Source of the DNA: CAYFPO01 sp964345035
GTDB taxonomy: Bacteria > Fidelibacterota > Marinisomatia > SCGC-AAA003-L08 > GCA-002704045
Assembly: GCA_964345035.1 (NCBI GenBank)
Contig: CAYFPO010000005.1
Coordinates: 1-64,000, forward strand
Length of the DNA stretch: 64,000 nucleotides
Direction of reading: 5' to 3'
Within the stretch, counting starts at the first letter, position 1. Each line of letters starts with the position of its first letter. The translations under genes and the position numbers were made by a program. The notes under the pieces are model-generated. The model was given only the letters and a program-made list of their open reading frames with translations, was not told the origin of the DNA and made no database searches. Below, piece after piece: positions 50,161-60,197 of the stretch.

Positions 50161-50586
50161 TTAATTATTGGTTATAAGTTCACTCTCTGAAAAGAAAAAC
50201 GCAATCTCTTTTTGTGCATTTTCATCAGAATCTGAACCATGTACTGCATTATTTTGAACATTGGCAGCAAAATCTTTTCGAATTGTACCATCATCTGCAT
50301 CTTCAGGATTTGTTGCACCTATTGTTTCCCGCCAAGAAGTTACAGCATTTTCTTTTTCTAATGCCAGAACCATACAAATACCGGATGACATAAACTCAAC
50401 CAATTCACTAAAAAATGGTCTTTCCTGATGTACTGCATAAAACCCTTCCGACTGTTCCCGGGTTAGTTTTATGAGTTTAGCACCTAAAATGTTGAAGCCG
50501 GAAGTTATAATTCTGTCATATATCAGTCCTGTATGTTTATTTTTAACTGCGTCAGGTTTTATTATTGCGAGTGTTCTGTTGTTCAA
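50161..50586 (-). CDS. ndk: Nucleoside diphosphate kinase
   Basis: A 141-residue enzyme that moves gamma-phosphates between nucleotides. TLAIIKPDAVKNK starts it, and the phosphorylated His is in NNAVHGSDSDENA. The start is TTG, overlapping the sucD stop (TTGA), with AAAGGAG six bases before it, so the non-ATG start is well supported. It is co-translated with the succinyl-CoA ligase genes. Confidence 0.95.
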   Translation of the reverse strand: MNNRTLAIIKPDAVKNKHTGLIYDRIITSGFNILGAKLIKLTREQSEGFYAVHQERPFFSELVEFMSSGICMVLALEKENAVTSWRETIGATNPEDADDGTIRKDFAANVQNNAVHGSDSDENAQKEIAFFFSESELITNN

Positions 50587-51479
50587 TTTATCTCCTTTGA
50601 ATTTATTAATATATTATTCATAGTATACCCAATATCTGCAGGACTTTCGCACACATGAATTCCTGCTGATTTTAAAACATTCATTTTATCATTTGCAGTA
50701 CCTTTTCCACCGGAAACAATAGCGCCTGCATGTCCCATTCTTCTTCCGGGCGGTGCTGTTCTGCCGGCTATAAATGCCACTACAGGTTTGTTGAAATTGT
50801 TGTCAACAATCCATTGGGCAGCTTCTTCTTCAGCGCTGCCGCCGATTTCACCGATCATAACTACTCCTTCTGTTGCATCATCTTTTGCAAATAAGGATAA
50901 AAGATCAATAAAAGTTGTCCCGATTATCGGATCACCCCCAATTCCCACACAGGTGGTCTGACCAATATCCAAAACTGTCAATTGATGGACAGCTTCATAT
51001 GTAAGTGTTCCCGATCTGGAAATAACACCTACATTTCCGTACGGTTTATGTATGAATCCCGGCATAATGCCGATTTTTGTTTCTCCAGGTGTGATGATAC
51101 CAGGACAATTTGGACCGATCATTCTTGTATCAGAATGATTCAATGCATGTTTCACCTTTACCATATCTCCAGTTGGTATTCCTTCAGTGATGCAGATTAT
51201 GAGATCAATTTCAGCATTAATTGCTTCAAGACAGGCATCAGCTGCGAATGGGGGAGGTACAAAAATTACACAGGTATTTGCCTTGGTATTTGATTTTGCT
51301 ATTTCAACCGTATTGAATATGGGAATACCATTATCATCGGATTGTCCACCCTTACCTGGCGTAACTCCGCCCACTATATTGGTTCCATATTCAATCATTT
51401 GGGAGGTATGAAAAGCTCCTTCTTTTCCAGTAATACCCTGTACAATTACTCGTGAATTACAATCTACCAGTACACTCAT
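50583..51479 (-). CDS. sucD: Succinyl-CoA ligase alpha subunit
   Basis: A 298-residue CoA-binding subunit. It shows VQGITGKEGAFHTSQMIEYG, GRSGTLTYEAVHQL-type sequence (ISRSGTLTYEAVHQLT), the CIGIGGD-like CVGIGGDPIIGT, and the phosphorylated His in GRRMGHAGAIVSGG. With SucC it makes ATP or GTP from succinyl-CoA in the TCA cycle. It starts right after the sucC stop. Confidence 0.96.
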   Translation of the reverse strand: MSVLVDCNSRVIVQGITGKEGAFHTSQMIEYGTNIVGGVTPGKGGQSDDNGIPIFNTVEIAKSNTKANTCVIFVPPPFAADACLEAINAEIDLIICITEGIPTGDMVKVKHALNHSDTRMIGPNCPGIITPGETKIGIMPGFIHKPYGNVGVISRSGTLTYEAVHQLTVLDIGQTTCVGIGGDPIIGTTFIDLLSLFAKDDATEGVVMIGEIGGSAEEEAAQWIVDNNFNKPVVAFIAGRTAPPGRRMGHAGAIVSGGKGTANDKMNVLKSAGIHVCESPADIGYTMNNILINSKEIN

Positions 51480-52646
51480 TTAATTACCCTCTTTTGCAGC
51501 AATAACCGCTTTTTCTGCTGCATCAGCCAGACTTTCAGCTACGATGAAGCTGAGTGGAGAATTATTCAATAATTCTGCGGCGACTTTTGCATTTGTACCT
51601 TCAAGTCTGATAACCACCGGTATATTTACCTCAACCTGACCCATTGCATCAATGACGCCCTGAGCCACCCTATCACATCGAACAATTCCACCAAAAATAT
51701 TTATTAGCACTGCTTTAACGTTAGAATCAGCCAGTAATATTTTGAATCCGTTTGCAACTGTTTCTGTATTTGCAACACCGCCTACATCCAGAAAGTTGGC
51801 TGGTTCTCCACCATATAATTTGATGATATCCATCGTACCCATTGCTAATCCTGCACCATTGACCATACAACCAACATTCCCATCTAATTTGATATAATTC
51901 AGATTGTGTTTTCCTGCTTCCACTTCAGCTGGATCTTCTTCTGATTCATCTCTTAATTCAGCAATATCCGGATGACGAAAGAGTGCATTATCATCGAAAT
52001 TTACTTTTGAATCCAATGCAATAACTTCATTTTCCGAAGTCACAACTAAGGGGTTAATCTCAATAAGTGAGCAATCATAATTCTTAAAGACATTCCAAAG
52101 TGCAGTAAATGTTTTGATACCTGCTTTTATTTGTTCTCCTTTTAAATTAAGTGCGAACGCTAATTTTCTGGCTTGGTGCGGCTGCAGATCCTGCCAGGGC
52201 TCTAGTGTTACTTTAACTATTTTATCAGGAGTCTCTGACGCTACCTTTTCGATTTCAACTCCACCCTCAGTAGACACCATAAAAACAAATTTCCCATCGG
52301 CACGATCTAACACTATCCCTGCATAGAGTTCCCGGTCAATATTTGACACAGCTTCTATAAGTAATCTGTGGACTTCCTTACCCTGAGGACCTGTTTGGTG
52401 TGTAATGAGTGTTTTTCCGAGAATATCTTCTGCGTATTGTGTTGCTTCAACGGAGGAATTTGCAAGTTTCACACCACCTGCTTTTCCTCTTCCGCCTGCA
52501 TGAATTTGCGCTTTAACAACGCATTTCCCTCCTAATTTTTCAATAGCAGTGACTGCATCTTTTATACTGAATGCTGGATATCCCCGGGGAACCGGAACTC
52601 CATTATTCTGAAAAATTTCTTTTCCCTGATATTCGTGTATATTCAT
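51480..52646 (-). CDS. sucC: Succinyl-CoA ligase beta subunit
   Basis: A 388-residue nucleotide-binding subunit with an ATP-grasp domain: MNIHEYQGKEIFQNNGVPVP, KAQIHAGGRGKAGGVKLA, GCMVNGAGLAMGTMDIIKLY, and NIFGGIVRCDRVAQGVI at the end. It pairs with SucD. It lies between the carbamate kinase and sucD genes in one unbroken minus-strand run. Confidence 0.96.
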   Translation of the reverse strand: MNIHEYQGKEIFQNNGVPVPRGYPAFSIKDAVTAIEKLGGKCVVKAQIHAGGRGKAGGVKLANSSVEATQYAEDILGKTLITHQTGPQGKEVHRLLIEAVSNIDRELYAGIVLDRADGKFVFMVSTEGGVEIEKVASETPDKIVKVTLEPWQDLQPHQARKLAFALNLKGEQIKAGIKTFTALWNVFKNYDCSLIEINPLVVTSENEVIALDSKVNFDDNALFRHPDIAELRDESEEDPAEVEAGKHNLNYIKLDGNVGCMVNGAGLAMGTMDIIKLYGGEPANFLDVGGVANTETVANGFKILLADSNVKAVLINIFGGIVRCDRVAQGVIDAMGQVEVNIPVVIRLEGTNAKVAAELLNNSPLSFIVAESLADAAEKAVIAAKEGN

Positions 52647-53600
52647 TTAATTTTTCCTAATTATTGTGCCTGCCTGATTATGAATTGCATTATCCAATTT
52701 TCCAATTGATGTGATCACTACTTTTTCACCATGATAATTCAGAAAATAAATTGCTGCCCTGATTTTTGGTGCCATACTGCCTTCCTGAAAGTGACCATCG
52801 TCCAAATACTTTTCAATTTGATCTACAGTTGCTTCTGTAATAGGGGTTTGATTACTCTGTTGAAAATTCAGAAAAATACAGTCTACATCTGTAATGATAT
52901 ACATCTCATTTGCTTTGGTAACCCTACCAAGTAATGCTGCTGTCATATCCTTATCAATCACAGCATCCAATCCTTCCAAAGTTCCATCTTCTTTGTTATA
53001 AGCAGGGATGCCGCCTCCTCCACCGGCTATGACAATTGTACCAAAATCCACCAGATGTTTTATGGATTTTCCATTGAATATATATAATGGTGTGGGGGAG
53101 GGTACAACTCTTCTCCATTGGTCATTCTCCTGTTCAGAAACATCCCAACCATATTCATTTGAAAGTAATTTTGCTTTATCTTCAGAGAACCGAAATCCAA
53201 TAAATTTACTTGGTTTAGAAATCTTGGGATCGTCCCGATCGACTTTTACCTGTGAAATGAATGAGACAACTTCTCTATCTGAATTTTCATTGTAAAGGGA
53301 ATTCTGCAAAGACTGTTGAATCATATATCCAATTGCACCTTGGGTATTCGCTACGAGTACGCCCAATGGGAGTGGAGGAACTGTATCCGATGCAATTTCA
53401 TTTCTTCGTAATTCATCTCCCACCTGCGGTCCGTTGCCATGCGTGATGCAAATGTTATAGTCCTTCTTTACAAAATGCATCATTGGTTTTAGACTTTCCC
53501 GGGTATGATGGAATTGTTGATGGATATTTCCCTGTTCTCCGCTGGGTACAAGTGCATTGCCTCCAAGTGCGATAATTACAGTATTCTTAGTCCTATCCAA
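52647..53600 (-). CDS. arcC: Carbamate kinase
   Basis: A 317-residue amino-acid-kinase-fold enzyme that forms ATP from carbamoyl phosphate and ADP. Motifs are IIALGGNALVPSGEQGN, CITHGNGPQVGDELRR, VIAGGGGGIPAYNKEDGTLE and VIDKDMTAALLGRV. Neither an arginine deiminase nor a catabolic ornithine carbamoyltransferase is nearby. It sits between a COG2403-type GTPase and sucC; the pairing suggests a role in a nitrogen-compound pathway that ends in carbamoyl phosphate (inference). Confidence 0.93.
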   Translation of the reverse strand: MDRTKNTVIIALGGNALVPSGEQGNIHQQFHHTRESLKPMMHFVKKDYNICITHGNGPQVGDELRRNEIASDTVPPLPLGVLVANTQGAIGYMIQQSLQNSLYNENSDREVVSFISQVKVDRDDPKISKPSKFIGFRFSEDKAKLLSNEYGWDVSEQENDQWRRVVPSPTPLYIFNGKSIKHLVDFGTIVIAGGGGGIPAYNKEDGTLEGLDAVIDKDMTAALLGRVTKANEMYIITDVDCIFLNFQQSNQTPITEATVDQIEKYLDDGHFQEGSMAPKIRAAIYFLNYHGEKVVITSIGKLDNAIHNQAGTIIRKN

Positions 53601-53614
53601 TAAACAATTCTTTT

Positions 53615-54931
53615 TTATGAATAGAATCTTGACAATTGATCAGTTAAATTACTGTCACCAATTTCTTCTAGATCATAGGTAACCCGTGTGCTGGGTTGAC
53701 TGATGTTAATAATTCTCCTGAGATCAATAGGCGTTCCGATTATTACAGAATCACAATCAGTATTTTGAATTGTGGTCTGCAGGTCATTTAGCTGTTCTTC
53801 GCCATATCCCATTGCAGGAAGAAGAGTGCCAATACCTGGGTAATGCTCAAATGTCTCAGATATTTTCCCAACAGTATAGGGTCGTGGATCTATGATATCA
53901 ATCGCACCGTATTTTTCTGCTGCCACTACACCTGCACCAAATGCCATTTCACCGTGAGTTAGTGTTGGTCCATCTTCAACGACCAAAACTCTTTTATCTT
54001 TAATAATCATATTATCCTCAACTGTTATCTGTGAATTTGCTTCTACAATAACAGCTTCAGGATTTAGTTGGGCTATATTTGATTTAACCGTTTCAACATC
54101 ATCTGGTTTGGCTGAATCCATTTTGTTAATAACCACAACATCTGCAAGTCTTAAATTGGTTTCGCCCGGGTAATACCGTAATTCATGCCCGGCACGATGT
54201 GGATCTGTAACCACAATAAGTAGATCAGTTTTATAGAATGGCATATCATTGTTTCCACCATCCCATAGAATTATATCAGCCTCCTGTTCTGCTTGTTCTA
54301 TAATTGCTCCATAATCTACACCTGCAAATACCACATTACCTCGTGTGATATGTGGTTCATATTCTTCCATTTCCTCAATGGTACATTGATGGGCATCAAG
54401 ATCAGATAATTCTGCAAATCTTTGTACTGCCTGCTGTGATATATCACCATATGGCATCGGGTGTCTGATCACAGCAACTTTTTTACCGGCATTTTTAAAT
54501 ATCTCAGCAACTCTTCTGGTTGTTTGACTTTTTCCACATCCGGTGCGTACTGCACAAACACCAATTACAGGTTTTGTGGATTTAATCGCTGTTCTGTCCA
54601 TCCCCATCAATTTAAAATCAGCACCGGAAGCATTCACTAGTGCACATTTATGCATTACATCTTCGTGAGATATATCAGAATATGAAAATACAACTTCTTC
54701 AATACTGTGTTTTTTAATAAGATCAGTCAATTCAGATTCATCATGAATAGGGATCCCATTGGGATATAAACTGCCTGCAAGCTCCGGCGGATATATTCTG
54801 CCTTCTATATCCGGGATTTGTGTTGCAGTAAATGCTTTTACTTCAAAATCAGAATTATCCCTGTAAAATGTATTGAAATTATGGAAATCACGGCCTGCAG
54901 CTCCCATAATTAATGTTTTAGTCTTTGACAT
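53615..54931 (-). CDS. COG2403-type GTPase (cyclic 2,3-diphosphoglycerate synthetase-like)
   Basis: A 438-residue P-loop protein. An N-terminal Rossmann-like part (TLIMGAAGRDFHNFN) precedes the G domain: P-loop AVRTGCGKSQTTRR (about 130-143), WDGGNNDMPFY (switch II-like) and VVINKMDSA (NKxD). It resembles proteins annotated as cyclic 2,3-diphosphoglycerate synthetase, but in mesophilic bacteria that product is doubtful. It lies next to carbamate kinase and P5C dehydrogenase, so a role in nitrogen metabolism or metal delivery is possible. The function is not established. Confidence 0.8.
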   Translation of the reverse strand: MSKTKTLIMGAAGRDFHNFNTFYRDNSDFEVKAFTATQIPDIEGRIYPPELAGSLYPNGIPIHDESELTDLIKKHSIEEVVFSYSDISHEDVMHKCALVNASGADFKLMGMDRTAIKSTKPVIGVCAVRTGCGKSQTTRRVAEIFKNAGKKVAVIRHPMPYGDISQQAVQRFAELSDLDAHQCTIEEMEEYEPHITRGNVVFAGVDYGAIIEQAEQEADIILWDGGNNDMPFYKTDLLIVVTDPHRAGHELRYYPGETNLRLADVVVINKMDSAKPDDVETVKSNIAQLNPEAVIVEANSQITVEDNMIIKDKRVLVVEDGPTLTHGEMAFGAGVVAAEKYGAIDIIDPRPYTVGKISETFEHYPGIGTLLPAMGYGEEQLNDLQTTIQNTDCDSVIIGTPIDLRRIINISQPSTRVTYDLEEIGDSNLTDQLSRFYS

Positions 54932-54975
54932 ATTTCTCCTATTTGATGACTTTTGTATTACTGTTTGCGTTTCTA

Positions 54976-56598
54976 TTATTCAGATTCCATAAATGGATAT
55001 CTGTAATCTTTTGGTGGATCAAATGTTTCTTTGACCGTTCTCTGAGAAACCCATCTCAATAAATTGAGAGGAGATCCAGCTTTATCATTGGTTCCTGATG
55101 CACGACTGCCTCCAAATGGCTGCTGGCCTACAACTGCACCAGTGGGTTTATCATTAATATAAAAATTTCCAGCTGAATGTGTCAGCAATTTTTTTCCAGT
55201 CTGAATTGCACCTTTATTTGTACCCAAAATTGCACCGGTCAATGCGTATGGTGAGGTTGAATCTACAATTTTACAGATATCTTCCCAATTCTCATCATAC
55301 ACATAGATAGTCAATACAGGACCAAAAATTTCTTCTACCATGGTTTTGGATTGGGGATTAGTGGTAATAATTGTTGTAGGTTCAATAAAATATCCTTTGG
55401 ATTTATCACAACCTCCCCCGGTAATTAATTCACATTCGTCCGATTTTTCAGCATATTCAATGTATTTTGCAATGTTGTCAAATGATGCTTCATCGATGAC
55501 TGCATTCATAAAATGAGAAAATTCCCGGACATCACCCATGGTAATTGTATTTACCTGTTCTACAAATTTGTCTTTAAATTCAGTAAAAATTGAATGTGGA
55601 ATATATGCCCGTGAAGCTGCAGAACATTTTTGCCCTTGATATTCAAATGCTCCACGAACACAAGCGGTTACCAAGACATCAACATCTGCTGATTCGTGAG
55701 CCAGAATAAAATCCTTACCTCCAGTCTCCCCGACAATCCTGGGATATGTTTTATATTTTGAAATATTGTCGCCAACTGTTTTCCACATTCCCTGGAATAC
55801 TTCAGTAGAGCCGGTAAAATGAACGCCTGCAAGATGAGGGCTATTCATCACCGGGTCACCAATGTGTCCACCACTGCCTGGTAAAAAGTTGATCACTCCA
55901 TCCGGTAGTCCTGCTTCCTGCATTAATTTCATCACATAAAAACCCGAAAAAACTGAAGACGAAGCAGGTTTCCAAATTGCAACATTTCCCATTTGGACCG
56001 GAGCTGCTGGAAGATTTCCTGCGATTGAAGTGAAATTAAAGGGAGTCACTGCGAAAATGAATCCTTCAAGGGGGCGGTATTCCAACTGATTATGCATTCC
56101 ATCCGGTGAGATTAGTGGTTGGCTGCTGCAAATCTCATCAGCAAAATATGCATTGAAACGAAAAAAATCTATCAGTTCACAGGCTGCATCTATTTCTGCC
56201 TGAAAAACATTTTTACTTTGAGATAACATGGTAGCACTATTGATTACATCACGCCAGGAATTTGCCAACAGGTCAGCAGCTTTATGAAAAATTGATATTC
56301 TGTCTGATAATAGTGTTTTTGACCATTTATTCCATGCTTCCATTGAGGATGAAATTGCTTCTTGCACTTCTTTATTCCCGGCTTTATGATAATGTCCGAG
56401 AATATGTTGATGATTATGGGGCATAATGCATTTTTCCGTATCTCCGGTGAAAATTTCTGTTCCATTAATAATTACCGGGATTTCAATACACTCAGATGCC
56501 ATTTGGTCAATTGTATTTTTTAAAGCGGTTCTCTCAGATGAGCCGGGTACATATTCCCTCACTGGCTCATTTTTAACAGTATACGTTGATTGATTCAT
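54976..56598 (-). CDS. pruA: L-glutamate gamma-semialdehyde (P5C) dehydrogenase
   Basis: A 540-residue aldehyde dehydrogenase of the long, eukaryote-like P5C type. The Cys nucleophile is in FEYQGQKCSAASRAYIP, the general-base Glu in RIVGETGGKDFILAH, and VTPFNFTSIAGNLPAAP and FTGSTEVFQGMW bind NAD. It turns glutamate semialdehyde from proline or arginine into glutamate. No proline dehydrogenase lies in the window. It heads the run GTPase, carbamate kinase, sucC, sucD, ndk. Confidence 0.93.
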   Translation of the reverse strand: MNQSTYTVKNEPVREYVPGSSERTALKNTIDQMASECIEIPVIINGTEIFTGDTEKCIMPHNHQHILGHYHKAGNKEVQEAISSSMEAWNKWSKTLLSDRISIFHKAADLLANSWRDVINSATMLSQSKNVFQAEIDAACELIDFFRFNAYFADEICSSQPLISPDGMHNQLEYRPLEGFIFAVTPFNFTSIAGNLPAAPVQMGNVAIWKPASSSVFSGFYVMKLMQEAGLPDGVINFLPGSGGHIGDPVMNSPHLAGVHFTGSTEVFQGMWKTVGDNISKYKTYPRIVGETGGKDFILAHESADVDVLVTACVRGAFEYQGQKCSAASRAYIPHSIFTEFKDKFVEQVNTITMGDVREFSHFMNAVIDEASFDNIAKYIEYAEKSDECELITGGGCDKSKGYFIEPTTIITTNPQSKTMVEEIFGPVLTIYVYDENWEDICKIVDSTSPYALTGAILGTNKGAIQTGKKLLTHSAGNFYINDKPTGAVVGQQPFGGSRASGTNDKAGSPLNLLRWVSQRTVKETFDPPKDYRYPFMESE

Positions 56599-56785
56599 AT
56601 CTAATTTGAATTGAAAATTGGGTGTTTTGGTTAATTTCTAAACATAAAATTTATCGGGTTTTTGTTCTGTAGAACAAGAGATTAAAGCATTGGGAAAACA
56701 AAAATATTGTAATTATTTATTACACGACAGTTAATGATTACCGATTTAAATTATTTGTTATTATTAAAAAATGTGGTAATCAATT

Positions 56786-57022
56786 TTGAAAATAAATTCC
56801 ATTATAAAGATCAGTGTTTCCATTTCCCTTTTATTGGTGTATTCTACTCAGGTTTGGGAACACCCTCCAGTTTTTTATATCGATCTGCCACTGACAATAA
56901 TCCCTAATGAGGCTATTCATTTGCGGACATCCTATTACAATTGGAATAACGAGGGAGTTAACTTTGGGTTGCTAAGTGTTCATGAAATGATGATTCTGTT
57001 CGGGTATTATTATGTGGAGTAA
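56786..57022 (+). CDS. Possible small secreted protein
   Basis: A 78-residue frame from a TTG start with a signal-peptide-like N-terminus (IIKISVSISLLLVYSTQVW). No motif follows, and the start lacks a clear ribosome site. It ends at the convergent stop of the methyltransferase gene. It may be a real orphan, the start of a decayed gene, or chance. Confidence 0.3.
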   Translation: MKINSIIKISVSISLLLVYSTQVWEHPPVFYIDLPLTIIPNEAIHLRTSYYNWNNEGVNFGLLSVHEMMILFGYYYVE

Positions 57023-57808
57023 TTAAGATCTTCTCAACAGGTAGGTAACCCCCAAAGTTCCCAATTCTCTTAACCCCCATATTGGTTTTCTATTCATCTC
57101 TATGGTACGCCATCCATAACGAATTTCGTGTGATGGTCTTATCAGGTAGTATCTCTCTTTTTCAATCACTAATTGCAGGGAGTGAATCAATTTCTCAAAC
57201 CCACTGAGAGTCATTCTACAGCTATGCATCTCTCGAATATTCTGAATTGATTCTTTATTTTCTCCAAACAATTTTAAAAGAGGAATCAACGCCCACAATG
57301 GTTTTAGACCAAGATACGGAATTTTTCTCAAAATTGATTTTAAAAATGTTTGTTGATGAATACCAAATGGGGAGTAAAATGGAGGAAATGTGATCAAAGT
57401 TTTTACTGAAGAATTCCCAAACTGTAACGCTGAATTTAAAAAATTTTGTTTTTTAATCAGTGGAATGTGCTCAATTACGTCTCGTAGTATAATTACATCA
57501 AAATCATTTCCAATAGAATCAGTTGCATTCTCAGATGTAATGTCTTGAACTACATACCGAACATTTGAATTTTCCTTCCATGGAAAGGGTTTAATTTCAA
57601 CTCCGGTTACAGATGCCTGAGTTTTTCCCAATGCAGCAGCAAATCCGCCGTTTCCACAACCAATATCAAGAATATTTTTATTTTCTAATTGAATATTCCA
57701 ATCCGTTAGAAGTGGAATATAATATTCTGTTGCTAAAGTATACTGATATGCCCAGTAATATTCCTGCCAATTTGGAAAATCGCCTTGCTTAATATGAGTT
57801 AATGCCAT
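57023..57808 (-). CDS. SAM-dependent methyltransferase (class I)
   Basis: A 261-residue Rossmann methyltransferase. Motif I is NILDIGCGNGGFAAALG, motif II TGVEIKPFPW, and DVIILRDVIEHIP is the region after motif III. A basic C-terminal half lacks family hallmarks, so the substrate is unknown; lipids, quinones and glycans are options. It follows the MscS-type channel gene by three bases. Confidence 0.85.
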   Translation of the reverse strand: MALTHIKQGDFPNWQEYYWAYQYTLATEYYIPLLTDWNIQLENKNILDIGCGNGGFAAALGKTQASVTGVEIKPFPWKENSNVRYVVQDITSENATDSIGNDFDVIILRDVIEHIPLIKKQNFLNSALQFGNSSVKTLITFPPFYSPFGIHQQTFLKSILRKIPYLGLKPLWALIPLLKLFGENKESIQNIREMHSCRMTLSGFEKLIHSLQLVIEKERYYLIRPSHEIRYGWRTIEMNRKPIWGLRELGTLGVTYLLRRS

Positions 57809-57811
57809 ACT

Positions 57812-59023
57812 TCAGGCATTCAGATATCGAGAAAAATCCTGTCCAGTCGGATCTTGAAAAACTCTCAATTCAAATTCTGGAATTACTGCAAGGATATGAT
57901 CAAATATATCTGATTGAATTCCTTCATAATTTTTCCAGATGGTATCATTAGTAAACACATATATTTCGATGGGCAATCCGTTTGATGCAGGTTTTAGCTG
58001 GCGGACAAGCAGTGTCATTTCATCGTGTAGATGTGGATGGTTTTTCAAATATTCTTCCACATACACACGAAATGTACCAATGTTTGTAAGCCTCCGGCCG
58101 TTTATCAATTCTGTAGTGTCAACTTGATGTTCATCATTAAAATTTGTAACTTCAGTTTGCTTGGATTTGATATATTCCTTTATCATCTCAAATTTATTGA
58201 ATTTATTGATCAATTCCTCATTGCAAAATTTTATAGAGGTCATATCAATAAAAATGGATCTTTTAATTCTCCGTCCTCCGCTCTCCGACATACCCCGCCA
58301 ATTCTTAAATGAGGCATCCAGTAGTTTGTGTGTTGGGATGATTGTAATGGTTTTATCCCAATTTTGAATTTTAACTGTGTGCAGTGCGATATCAATAACA
58401 TCACCATCAGCGCCATATTTCGGTACTTCTATCCAATCACCAATTCTAATGAGATTCCCGGTACTGATTTGTAAACTTGCAACAAACGATAACAATGTCT
58501 CCTTGAAAACGAGTAGGAGAACAGCTGTCATCGCTCCAATCCCACTTACCAGTATCCACGGTGATTTATCCATCAGGACTGCAATTATTACAATAATTCC
58601 CAATATATAGAAAATCAGTTTTATGATCTGAATATAGGATTTTATATGGAGATGTTCTGCAAGTCCGGTTCGTTTATATATCTCATTCACAACATCCAGC
58701 AATGATCCTAATGTGAGAAGCAGAATCAGTATTATTACGGACAGAAAAATTCGTTGAAGCAGTGATTCCATATCTGGAAGAAGATAGGAAAAATAATAGA
58801 ATACCAGCATTGGGGCAATAAATGCCAATTTATTAAATACAGATTTCTCAACCAGAATATCATCTAATTTTGTTGAGCTTTTACTGATTATTGCATTGAG
58901 TGCTCTTATTAATATGTTTTTTGTTAAGAAAAACGCCAATAAGCTCATAACAATTACAAAGGGGATTCCAATGTAGGGAGCCAGTTCTGGGTTTCCATCT
59001 AACCAATTTTGTAATAATTCCAT
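57812..59023 (-). CDS. MscS-family mechanosensitive channel
   Basis: A 403-residue channel of the MscM/YbdG-like group. About five membrane segments are followed by the MscS core: SGIGAMTAVLLLVFKETLLS as pore helix, and RIGDWIEVPKYGADGDVIDI as the beta domain. The tail has an inserted loop with KRSIFIDMTSIKFCNEELIN, as in YbdG. It would release solutes under osmotic downshock. The pore helix is less glycine-rich than in MscS. Confidence 0.9.
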   Translation of the reverse strand: MELLQNWLDGNPELAPYIGIPFVIVMSLLAFFLTKNILIRALNAIISKSSTKLDDILVEKSVFNKLAFIAPMLVFYYFSYLLPDMESLLQRIFLSVIILILLLTLGSLLDVVNEIYKRTGLAEHLHIKSYIQIIKLIFYILGIIVIIAVLMDKSPWILVSGIGAMTAVLLLVFKETLLSFVASLQISTGNLIRIGDWIEVPKYGADGDVIDIALHTVKIQNWDKTITIIPTHKLLDASFKNWRGMSESGGRRIKRSIFIDMTSIKFCNEELINKFNKFEMIKEYIKSKQTEVTNFNDEHQVDTTELINGRRLTNIGTFRVYVEEYLKNHPHLHDEMTLLVRQLKPASNGLPIEIYVFTNDTIWKNYEGIQSDIFDHILAVIPEFELRVFQDPTGQDFSRYLNA

Positions 59024-59036
59024 TTATATTTCCTTT

Positions 59037-60194
59037 TTATAGTGAGTTGATTAATACTGTTTGAAAATGTTCTGTGGTAACCGGAAAGGGATGTGTAAAA
59101 TGGCAGGAATCTTCAAAGGCTAATTGAGATAATCCTTTTATATTTGCTTTAGAAATTCCGTGTTTAGATAATCCTGTTGTAATTCCGATCGTATTTAGAA
59201 ATGATGCGATATTTACATAAAGACATTCTGATCTTTTATTTTCCGAGAAGAGATTGTTAATTTCATTTATCTTTTTTTGAAGTTTAATATTCCCTGATTT
59301 CATCGCCTGTTCTGTTGTTAGTTTAACAGATTCTGAAATTAGTAATGCATTTGCAAGTCCATGATGAATATTATGTTCAGCAGACAATGGATGTGCCATG
59401 GAATGGATCATGCCTAATCCTTTTTGAAATGCAGTAGCGCCCATGGATGCAGAAAGCAGCATTTTACCCCGAGCATCCAGATTGGTTCCATTATGTACTG
59501 CTTCCGGTAAATTGTTAATTGCTAATTGTAAACCCTCCATCGCTATAGCATCTGCCATTGGATGAAAAGAGTCAACAAGGTAGGCTTCCATACAGTGTGT
59601 AAAAGCATCCATACCCGTTGCAGCGGTTAAATGCGGAGGGAGATCAACCGTTAACTCAGGATCAAGTACTGCAATATCCGGCAAAAGTCCCGGATGAAAA
59701 AAGATAGTTTTTTTACCAGTTGAGTTTAGAGTAATTACAGATGATCTACCCACCTCACTGCCAGTGCCTGCTGTAGTAGGAATTGCATACAATGGAGGTA
59801 ATTCATTAATAATTATTTTTTCACCACCTATCGCATCATCATATTGGTCCAACGGAGGATCATGGACTGCCATAAATCGAATGGTTTTTGCAACATCCAT
59901 TGTGCTGCCGCCTCCCATAGCAATTAATGAATCATATCCGCCGGATTTAAATTTTTCTACACCACCATATACATCTGCTTCCATTGGATTTGAGTGTAAG
60001 TCTGAATAATTTCCGATAGTAAATCCAGCATCCTGAAATAGTTTCTCAATAGATTCTACGTTGCCAGTTTGGACTAATCCCGGATCAGTGACAAATAAAA
60101 TAGATTTTATATCCTCAGATTGAATTTTTTCAGGGAGAGATTTGATTGATCCGGGACCGTATAAAATTACTGTTGGAAAGTTAAATTGATTCAT
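59037..60194 (-). CDS. Iron-containing alcohol dehydrogenase
   Basis: A 385-residue group III NAD(P)-dependent alcohol dehydrogenase. The dinucleotide motif is AMGGGSTMDVAKTI; TTAGTGSEVGRSSV follows. The iron ligands are D and H in MDAFTHCMEA, H in GMIHSMAHPLSAEHN, and H in the following HHGLANALL. It lies after a glutamine-synthetase-like ligase and an aldehyde dehydrogenase, four bases from the former. A role as 4-hydroxybutyrate- or amino-alcohol-type dehydrogenase is inferred. Confidence 0.92.
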   Translation of the reverse strand: MNQFNFPTVILYGPGSIKSLPEKIQSEDIKSILFVTDPGLVQTGNVESIEKLFQDAGFTIGNYSDLHSNPMEADVYGGVEKFKSGGYDSLIAMGGGSTMDVAKTIRFMAVHDPPLDQYDDAIGGEKIIINELPPLYAIPTTAGTGSEVGRSSVITLNSTGKKTIFFHPGLLPDIAVLDPELTVDLPPHLTAATGMDAFTHCMEAYLVDSFHPMADAIAMEGLQLAINNLPEAVHNGTNLDARGKMLLSASMGATAFQKGLGMIHSMAHPLSAEHNIHHGLANALLISESVKLTTEQAMKSGNIKLQKKINEINNLFSENKRSECLYVNIASFLNTIGITTGLSKHGISKANIKGLSQLAFEDSCHFTHPFPVTTEHFQTVLINSL

Positions 60195-60197
60195 TTG

